Below, piece by piece: positions 56,680 to 64,000 of a stretch of 64,000 bases of DNA; the first letter of the stretch is position 1; each line of letters starts with the position of its first letter. The notes under the pieces were generated by a model. The model saw nothing but the letters and a program-made list of their open reading frames with translations. It was not told the origin of the DNA and ran no database searches. Source of the DNA: Carettochelys insculpta (lineage: Eukaryota; Chordata; Testudines; Carettochelyidae). The stretch spans positions 14,371,001 through 14,435,000 of the forward strand of contig NC_134160.1 of assembly GCF_033958435.1 (NCBI RefSeq), read 5' to 3'. The translations under genes were made by a program, and so were the position numbers.

Positions 56680-57185
56680 GAGAACCAGGGCCTTTGATTT
56701 GTAAGCTTATCTTAGCTGTCTGAAAATATCCTCATCTCCCTCATCTGGTGGTCTATATCAGACACCAACTTCAACATAACTTCTACTGCTGCCCCTCTGA
56801 ACTTAACTCAAAGACACTCAACTGACTTTTCTCTCTCCTTACACTGGAGATCTGAGCAATGATAAGGCTCCCCCACATAAAGTACAATTCCTCCTCCTTT
56901 TCTCCCATACCTGTCCTTCCTAAACAGTTTATACCCTTCCATGACTGTGCTCTAGTTATGTGAGTCATCCCACCAAGTCTCTGTTATTCCCATCGCTCCT
57001 TACTTCTTAGACTGTGCCAGAACCTCTGGTTCCTCCTGTTTGTTTCCCAGTCCTCTTGCAGTTGTGTACAAGCACCTTGGAAAAGTGGCTGATTGGCCCA
57101 CTTTCTCCTTCTCACCTATGAATCCTACTTTGTTGTACCCTGCTCCTTCCCCACTTACCTCTGGGCTTGTGTCACTGTCCTCTGA

Positions 57186-57730
57186 CGAACCTAGTTTAAA
57201 GCCCTCCTCACTAGGTTTGCAAGCCTGCCTGCAAAGATGCTCTTTCCTCCCTTCATTAGGTGGATCCCACCTCTTCCTAGAAATCCTTGTTTCTGAAACA
57301 GAATCCCATGGTCAAAGAAAACAAATTCTTCTCTGCTACACTACCTATGCAACCATGCATTTACCTTGGCAATTCAGCAATCCCTACCCAGATCTCTTCC
57401 TTTCAAAGGGAGGATGGATGAGAACACTGTCTCTGCACCTTATTCTTTGATCATTCTTCCTAGGGTGAAGTAATTCACAGTGATTTCATCAAGGTTGCTC
57501 TTGGCTGTATCATTAGCTCCTGCATGGAGAAGTAGGAAGGAGTAATAGTCTGTGGGACTGATGATTTTTGGAAGAGATTCTGTAACATCCTGGATTCTAG
57601 CTCCCAGCAAGCATCAAACTTCTAGGTCCGGACGGCACATGGATGACCCTGTCCCCTTTAGGAGGAAGTCCCCGACCACCTCCACCTCTCTTCTTCTCTT
57701 AGGAGTGATTGTCATAGATCTCCCATCCTT
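57186..57730 (-). pseudogene. CR1 ORF1 esterase-like domain, second copy
   Basis: Minus-strand reading gives VVGDFLLKGTGSSMCR, LLLHAGANDTAKSNLDEI and FQKQGFLGRGGIHLMKGRKS, the same blocks as 5783-5280, but with stops (near 57610, 57460) and block-I Ser replaced by Phe (GDF). Confidence 0.75.
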
Positions 57731-57859
57731 AGGACCTTGCATCCCCTGCCTTACAGTCCATGGGGTCGTCTTCTTATCCATTCCCTAGGAGGTATCTTCC
57801 CCAGCCATCGCCACTGTATCACCTGTGCATAGAGCTCTAATTGCAGTGGACAGGGCATC

Positions 57860-58020
57860 TTCCGCCTCTAGTTGTTGACAGAAGTTCCCCCTGGAGAATC
57901 CACACTATAGTTATGTTGACAGAATCTGTCGACAGAGGAGTTCTGCACTTTTTCGGGAGAGTTCCATCACTCCCATGCAAGGCAGAATGCCTCCCTTGAC
58001 AGATTCTGTCAACAAAACTA
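57860..58020. mobile_element. TTGACAG-type MITE fragment
   Basis: GTTGACAGAATCTGTCGACA at 57914 and TTGACAGATTCTGTCAACAA at 57997 in inverse pairing, with GTTGACAGAAGTTCCCC at the start. Confidence 0.6.
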
Positions 58021-58025
58021 AGCCC

Positions 58026-60275
58026 CCCAACCCTCCCAGACCCTGCCCTCCTCTACCTCCACTGTCTGGCCACAGCCCACTCCCACATCCCAACACTGCT
58101 TCTAAGCCCCTCCACAAACACACACTAAACCCTTAGCCCTCAATTCCCTCCCTCTGTCCCCACTCTACCTCTCTCCACAGCCACACACACTCCACACTTC
58201 CCTAAGCCACCCACCACCAGAAAACCCCTCTTCTGACATCTGCATCCCATCCCCTACCCAGACCCACCTCACTCACATCAAGTAGTGTGCTGTGAGTCCT
58301 CACCACCCTCACTCCAGAAACCTGCAATTTCTCTCCTGAACACCCTATGCCCAACCCCCTGCTCTCACTTCTCCCCACCTACCCTCAGCCCCATCACACA
58401 AGCTTTCTGCCCTTACCCCCACCTTATGTCCACATTGCAGCACTCCCTCTCCTGATCCCCACAACTCTCCCAGCTTCCAGCTCACACTCCTGTCATCCAC
58501 CCCCACCATCAGCCCCCCTGCACCCTGACACTCACCTCCCCTCTTTATTTATTCTAGCAAAAGACAGAAAGGCTGCAAATGTTGTCTGCCAACCAGGTCT
58601 TTGGATCACTCTCAGACTTTCTGTCATAGAAACTTTTTTCCTTCTTTTTCCAAAGACATAATCATTTACACAAACCATAAACATTTTCCTTTTATTTTCC
58701 AAACAGGAATAACCCAAACTTCATTTCACTTAGATACCTGAGTAATGTAGCATCAATTTGCTAGTATAAATACAAACACAACCAGCAATTTGCTATCAAG
58801 CATTCCTTCTCGCTCTCGTGCAAATGCTCAGGTCATGCCCTTCATTCTTCACTATAAACTGTATGTGAAAAGCCAGCTCTTGGGGCCAGAGCTCTGATAC
58901 TTGTTCTTTTTATGATCATGTTAGTGTTGGATGGTCCCAGCCAGGATCAGAGCCTTCCAACCAGGTGCTGTACACAGCTGTGTTCACTGACACATAGAGG
59001 TGTCTCCACTGCATCATGGAGGTGTGGTTCTGAGTTCACACTGACTAGCACCCTAGAAATAGAAGTGTGGCCATGATGGTTTGGACTAGCTGCCCAGATT
59101 TCCACCTAGCACCTCAGACAGGATTGCATTTGTATGGCTACCCTGTGCTTCAGTAGCTACAGAGCTATTTCTAGCATGTGGGCTCTATCAACAGTAACGT
59201 GTGCTCACCTGCTTGTCTGGGAAATTACAGATCCAAGCTGCAGAAGATATATCTTGAAAGCCTCGAAGAACATGTAGTCTAGATTGACAAGATCGACAGA
59301 AATAGCAGGAGAAACAGATGTTAAGGTATGTAATTTATCCATGATCATGCCGCACAGTCAGGAATTAAATCCAGGTCTCTTGAGTTCTGGTCCATTGCCC
59401 ATTTCATTATACCCTGCCTCTTCCCAGTGTGGCATTAATGAGAAGAGGAAAAGGTCATGGGTCTGTGGAATAAATATCAAGTACTGTGAGCATTTGTTGT
59501 TTTTAGAGCCCAAATACACTTTATTTTCCAACTTCAGCAGAAGAAAATAGGTCAGTGCTGGGATAAGTGCAGTGAGCAGGTCTGGAATTTTTGGACGAGA
59601 GGAAGAAACATCGCAGTTTCTAGAGGAATAAACACCATTTTTAAGTTGTTGGTCTGGCCCTTTGTGTCACTGCTGACTTTCTGCTTATTCTACTGTTCCT
59701 ATGTACCAGGCAGGTGTGCAGGTACCATGGTGATAAGCACATATGATCCAAGGCTGATGTTGATAATACATACATACACATCCATACATAAGTAGAGCCA
59801 TATGGTGGGTGGAAGGAAAAATATATATACGTATGGCAGAGATACATACAATGGCTGGAAAGAAAGTAGATAAATAGGTACTTAGCAGTCACTGAAAAGA
59901 CTTATAACCGGTGTACCTCTTGCGGGGTTAAATTACCCCTGGTTTATACTGGAGATAGGATTAAGTCACAAAATTCAGATCCATGTGGATCCAGATTTTA
60001 GTTATCCAAAAGTACAGGACTGTTGAGATGGCAGGATGTGATACAAGTTCTTTTACAACATCTGGATCCTAAGCTAGATTTTGATCATGGAAACTCCTGA
60101 AGTTGGAATGGATTCACAGAGTTCCATTCCATTGCTTTTTTATCTTGTTTGCACCCATGTCTTATGAGATCTTGCAAAAGTAAAATAAGTTTAAAAAACT
60201 CTCTTGTTTTTCCGCAGTTTGAGTAAAAGTCAAAGGATAGGCTTTAAACTGCCTGGAGATTAGTGTGATCCATAA
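58026..60275. other. Unassigned DNA with C-rich tract and one SINE
   Basis: 58060-58545 is a C-rich, G-poor plus strand without a gene. A MIR-like minus-sense SINE lies at 59330-59420 (GGAATTAAATCCAGGTCTCT). ATATATAC tract at 59818. Nothing else. Confidence 0.45.
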
Positions 60276-62623
60276 GTTGATCATCTTCATCATCAACAAC
60301 CATGGGCTCAGCACCAAGTGCTGTCCGATGCCTCCCTCGCTATTTTCTTCCGTCTTTCCCTGTCCAGTACAGTTTCTATAGACTAGCTCCACACCAATCT
60401 ATTACATTATCCACTCATTCTCTGTGGGTCTGCGCTCCTATTCAAGCTGTCCATTATGCAGAATACCAGGGTCTTGATTTTTTCATTCATCGTTCATTCT
60501 GCAGATATGCCCGAATAACTGTAACTTCCATTGTACAACCTTTTGGCTGTATCTTCCTATATAATTCCTCACTGGTGACCTTCTGCATCCATCCTATTCT
60601 TAGGATCTTTCTACAACAACTCCTCTTGAACGCCAATATTCTTCTCTTCAAATTTTTTGTTATCATCCAAGACTCACATCCATATAACATGTTGTTGAGT
60701 ACGCAGATTTTCAAGATGCTCAGTTTCATTCCTAAGCTAATCACTTCGCTTTTCCAGATCTTATCCATCACCTTCAAACTCGCTCTTGTTTTCGCTATTC
60801 TAATCTCTATTTCCTTCTTACAGTCTAGATCATGTTATGTTGCTTCCCAGATACGTGAATGTCTCTATGTTTTCTAGTTGAATCCCATCCACACTGATCT
60901 TCCTTCCTATTTCTTTATCCCCAAATACCATTGTTTTTGTTTTGTCACTGTTCATTACCAGCCTGTATTACTTCACGTCCTTGTTTAGCACCTGTACCAT
61001 TCTCACTAGCTTGTCTTCATCTTCTTCTTTGATAACTGTATCATCCATCAAAACAAAAAAGCAGTCCAGTAGCACTTTAAAGACTAGAAGCGCGGGGGAG
61101 GGGGCAGCGGGCGGAGGAGTGGGCCATTCTGTTAATGACCTGAAAGTCTGTGTTTTGCTGAAAAGGAACTTTAAGAATCGCCAGCAAAGAGAGCATGCCA
61201 AACTCCCTTTTATATTCAAATTTGACACATAAACACGTGGTTTGAACTGGAATGCCAATTATATGGACTCTTTTACATACTTTGTTTTATCTGACTCTTG
61301 ACTTCCCCCACTTCTACTGCCCCTCTTCTCTTCTGATTTGCCCACCTTGATTACAATTTTTCTGATTTGTCAACCTTGCTTACTATTTTTGGTTCTCTGT
61401 GCCTTAAATATTGAGTCTGTTCTGGTATGGCTATGGCCTGAAGAAGTGGGTCTATCCCACGAAAGCTCACCTAATAAATTATTTTGTTAGTCTTTAAAGT
61501 GCTACTGGACTGCTTTTTTGTTTTGATAGTATATAGACTAACACGTCTATCTCTCTGTTACTTTATATCATCCATGAACCTCAAGTTGTTGATCCTCCTC
61601 TTATGAACAGATATCCCATCTACCTCTTCCTTTATCTTGTCTATCACTTTCTTTAGATGAGTGAGGAAGATACTCAGTGATATCAGATCTCCTTGTCTCG
61701 TGCCTCTACTCGTTCTAAACCAACTTCCCAACTCTCCGCACGTTCTCACCATTGCCTCTACATTGTTGTTGATATCCTTCAATAACTGTATCAGTTTGCT
61801 ATCCACTCTATATGACTCCAACACCACCCAAGTCACTTTCTGATCTATACTGTCAAATGCCTTCTGAAAATTGATAAAGTAAGTGTAGATGCTCTTGTTC
61901 TTTTGTCAAGCTTTCTCTGCTGTCAATCTTAGTGCCAATAACTGTTGTATGGTACTTCTATCTGTCTTGAATCCTGATTCCTTGTCCGCTACATGTTCTT
62001 CTATCTCTGATCTCAGTCTCTCCATCAGTATCATCATCAGCACCTTGCCTGGATGACTTATTAGGTTAATTGTTCTGTAGTTCTTGCACTCCAACGTACT
62101 TCCTTTCTTGTGCATTGTCAAAAGCACAGATCTTATCCATTCCTTAGGTGCCTTCTCTTCTTTCCATGTGATATTATATAGTTGGTGTATTTCCTGAATC
62201 ATACGTTCTCTGCCATATTTGACCATCTCTCCCATGATCTTATCATTTCCAGGGCTCTTGATGTTCTTTAGTCATTTCACTGCTCTTTCTACTTCCTCCT
62301 TTGAAATATTGGTCTCACTTTCGATGCTCAGCGGAGATATCTCTTTCAGTTCTTTGATCAGTCACTCTCAAAAAATTGGATCCAGCTGTGCTTTGTACAG
62401 ATTTGTGCAATATCTCTCCCATTGCTGCATAACCTTCTTCTTGTTCACGAGCACCTCATCATTCTCATCTTTGATCGCCATCTGCTTCAGCTGCTACTTC
62501 CCATTAATATTCCTGATCATTTTATACCCCTTCCTAGTCTTACACTTGCTGTAATACCTCTCTGTATCTTCACACTGCTCTTCTATCCATTTTGGCTTAT
62601 CCTTTCTCGGCGCTTTCCCTACA
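60276..62623 (-). mobile_element. RTE-like LINE, split by a Penelope insertion
   Basis: Minus strand, right to left: RT N-terminal region (62235-61906: SVLLTMHKKGSTLECKNYRT, INLISHPGKVLMMILMERLR, ESGFKTDRSTIQQLLALR), RT palm (GSWFRTSRGTRQGDLISLSI, INNLRFMDD at 61576), then after the insertion VIKEEDEDKLVRMVQVLNKD and the C-terminal LYGCESWMITKNLKRRILAF, RKILRIGW. The 3' tail is GATGATGAAGATGATCAAC at about 60280. 5'-truncated at about 62623. Stops in several places. Confidence 0.8.
61049..61565 (+). mobile_element. Penelope-like insertion with GIY-YIG tail
   Basis: Begins with inverse terminal sequence (AAACAAAAAAGCAGTCCAGT), then coding remnant GHSVNDLKVCVLLKRNFKNR and QQREHAKLPFIFKFDT at 61124-61230, 3' sequence, and the direct terminal block GAAGAAGTGGGTCTATCCCA ... 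GTGCTACTGGACTGCTTTTT. Target duplication TATCATCCAT at 61039-61048 and 61566-61575. Confidence 0.8.
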
Positions 62624-63334
62624 TCAAGAAATCCTGTGGCATCTTATAGACTAATAGATATCTTGGAGCATAAGCTTTTGTGGGCAAAGTCCCGATTTGT
62701 CAGATGCATGAGTGATCATGGGGGACAGGGGAAGGGTGTTCAAAGGAGGATTTAAAGAGGGAGTCTCAGTGAAGGGAAGGCCCAGAGCTGAGAAGCTCTA
62801 CTCAGTCAGGGTGTCCATGGAGATTGACGTGTTCTCCTATGGACATAAATCAGACATCAGGAAAGATAACATACAACCTGTAGGAGAACACTTAATCTCC
62901 CTGAACACTCAGTAACAGATTTAAAAGTAGCAATCCTACAACAAAAAATTTCAAGAATAAAATGCAAAGAGAAATTTCAGAGCTGCCATTCATTTGCAAA
63001 TTTAACTCCATCAACAAAGGATTGAACAGAAACTAGGAGTGGTTGGCCCATTACAAAAATAGTTTCTCCGTTCTTGATGTGCACACGTCCATATTAGCAA
63101 CTGACAATGGGCCATATCCCCATTTCTCTTCTCTTGATGTTCCCAACTCCACATTAACTGCCGATAATGGGCCATATCCGCCCTGACTGAATAGACCTTG
63201 TCAGCTCTGGCCCTCCCCTTTACTGAGACTCCATCTTTAAATCCTCCTCTTAAATGCCCTCTCTCCCACCCCACTGATGCATCTGACAAAGCAGGTCTTC
63301 ACCCGTGAAAGCTTATACTCTAAAATATCTTTTA
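62624..63334 (+). mobile_element. Penelope-like 3' end with inverse terminal repeats
   Basis: 62632-62815 is the inverse of 63185-63334 (TTTAAAGAGGGAGTCTCAGT against ACTGAGACTCCATCTTTAAA). Between them the remnant reads YGHKSDIRKDNIQPVGEHLI, then (other frame) the LKVAILQQKISRIKC-type tail and the GIEQKLGVVGPL region, i.e. the end of a GIY-YIG reading frame. Its right terminal block is cut by Harbinger copy 4 at 63335. Confidence 0.75.
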
Positions 63335-64000
63335 AGCTATGTCTACATTGGTATGCTACATCGAAATAGCTTATTTCAATGTAGCGAAATTGAAATAAGC
63401 TATTTCAATGAATAGCATCTACACATCCTCCAGGGCTGGTGCCGTCGATGTTCAACGTCGACGTTGGACACCACTACATCGAAGTAGGCACTGCAGGGGA
63501 GTGTCTATACACCAAAGCGGCCCAAATCGAAATAAGAGTGCCAGGAACAGCTGCAGACAGGGTCACAGGGCAGACTAGCACTTCCCGGGCAACAGCTAGC
63601 TGCTTCCTTAAAAGGCCCCTCCCAGACACACTCAGCCTGCACAGCATGCAGTCTGCAGAGCCACAGGCATGCACACCCCGTGGAAGCAGCATGGACCCCC
63701 AGCAGCAGCAGCAGCAGCAGCCAGAGGCCCACACACCCGCCCCTGGAGGAGCAGTGGTTGCCCTGCTCAGTGCCATGCAGGAGGCAGCTGACCATCTTTT
63801 ATTTCAGGAAGATGAGCTGTCCTTGGGGGATGAGGAAGCGGCCCCAGACCTTGCTGCCCTCCCAGCCCCGCCCCCGCACCGCACACGCCGCCTGCTGTGG
63901 AGATACCCCACGAGCACGGACTGGTGGGAGAATCTGGTGCTCGGCGAGTGGGACAATGACCGCTGTCTCCGGAACTTCACAATGAGCCAGCAGACATTCC
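63335..64000 (-). mobile_element. PIF/Harbinger transposon, copy 4 (cut by window edge)
   Basis: Right TIR AGCTATGTCTACATTGGTAT after TTA in the Penelope tail. Subterminal palindromes (GATGTTCAACGTCGACGTTG at 63448) and the nuclease leader follow. The orientation given is that of the standard map, in which the nuclease reads inward from the right end. Confidence 0.83.
63691..64000 (+). CDS. HARBI1-like nuclease N-terminus, copy 4, open to the edge
   Basis: ATG at 63691 opens a frame with no stop for 103 codons: MDP plus a run of seven Gln, then PEAHTPAPGGAVVALLSAMQ, HRTRRLLWRYPTSTDWWENL, VLGEWDNDRCLRNFTMSQQT. This is the full N-terminal plan of copies 2 and 3 without their early stop or deletion. 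The Gln run is seven codons against five or six elsewhere. Exon 2 lies outside the window, so activity cannot be judged. Confidence 0.82.
   Translation, partial: MDPQQQQQQQPEAHTPAPGGAVVALLSAMQEAADHLLFQEDELSLGDEEAAPDLAALPAPPPHRTRRLLWRYPTSTDWWENLVLGEWDNDRCLRNFTMSQQTF

Larger units (their letters stand above)
55116..57850 (-). mobile_element. CR1 LINE, right part of split copy (ORF2 and ORF1)
   Basis: From right to left on minus: ORF1 esterase-like domain (about 57730-57186), ORF2 endonuclease (57120-56100; MGDFNYPDICWQ, GCSDHKMINFRI) and reverse transcriptase (55866-55116; CRPVSITSIPEKIMEEILKE, VPQGSVL, KLEDWAKRNLVWFNKGKCRV). Several stops and shifts. The FADD active site reads KPEDDI here, so Phe-Ala is lost. 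Nearly full length if joined with 51042-51327. The 5' end lies near 57850 next to a TTGACAG MITE. Confidence 0.82.

Noticed and set aside
58060..58545. C-rich tract as a coding exon or CpG island promoter
   Set aside because: Few CpGs, strand-biased composition, no stable frame with a motif.

Overview
This is intergenic, repeat-packed vertebrate DNA. No host exon is recognisable; every protein-coding signal belongs to a transposable element. The mix is CR1 LINEs with ATTCTATG-type 3' tails, MIR/CORE-like SINEs, Penelope-like elements with a GIY-YIG tail, a DIRS-like tyrosine-recombinase retrotransposon, hAT-type MITEs and many PIF/Harbinger transposons. This points to a sauropsid genome. A turtle is my best guess and a crocodilian the main alternative; this is inference from repeat content, not a database result.

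The dominant system is a two-gene PIF/Harbinger family. An autonomous copy has a Myb/SANT-like gene (two exons, C-terminal coiled coil) reading inward from the left end. A HARBI1-type nuclease gene (two exons, Q-rich N-terminus) reads inward from the right end. The two genes converge on a short AT-rich spacer carrying poly(A) signals. Ends carry AGCY-CGTCTACACGTG terminal repeats, TTCGAA- and GTCGAC-rich subterminal palindromes and 3-bp target duplications. Copies lie at 309-4982 (copy 1), 14805-19270 (copy 2, reversed, left end lost), 51328-55115 (copy 3, right end lost) and 63335-64000 (copy 4, cut by the window edge). Older relatives are at 6273-7305, 12013-12560 and, dismembered, 44215-51040. 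Internally deleted 0.7-kb derivatives (42040-42749; a nest at 45901-47548) and long foldback MITEs (8118-8536, 8976-9411, 13112-13532; a second TTGACAG-type family at 33115-33495, 35440-35890, 57860-58020) complete the family.

Layout: 1-4982 two head-to-head Harbinger ends, the second being copy 1; 4983-6266 the 5' part of a CR1 (ORF1 plus endonuclease start); 6273-9803 old Harbinger remnant, foldback MITEs and a TIR element; 9804-14804 mostly unassigned DNA with small repeats; 14805-19270 copy 2; 19870-24460 L3-like CR1, hAT MITE, CR1, Penelope tail and an RTE-like LINE end; 26368-26826 solo LTR; 28838-30897 DIRS-like element; 30898-31478 Penelope GIY-YIG gene end; 33115-41606 MITEs, SINEs and CR1 3' ends; 42040-51040 Harbinger derivatives and the dismembered old Harbinger; 51042-57850 a CR1 split by Harbinger copy 3; 60276-62623 an RTE-like LINE split by a Penelope-like insertion; 62624-64000 a Penelope tail split by Harbinger copy 4.

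The most informative observations are nesting relationships. A solo LTR sits at the same nucleotide of the Myb-gene intron in copies 1 and 2, with the empty site in copy 3. One Harbinger derivative is inserted in another with a clean GAG target duplication, inside an outer copy with a TAT duplication. A Penelope-like element is inserted exactly in the FMDD catalytic motif of an RTE-like reverse transcriptase. Copy 3 keeps an apparently intact 399-codon transposase reading frame in which the conserved catalytic Glu has become Asp.
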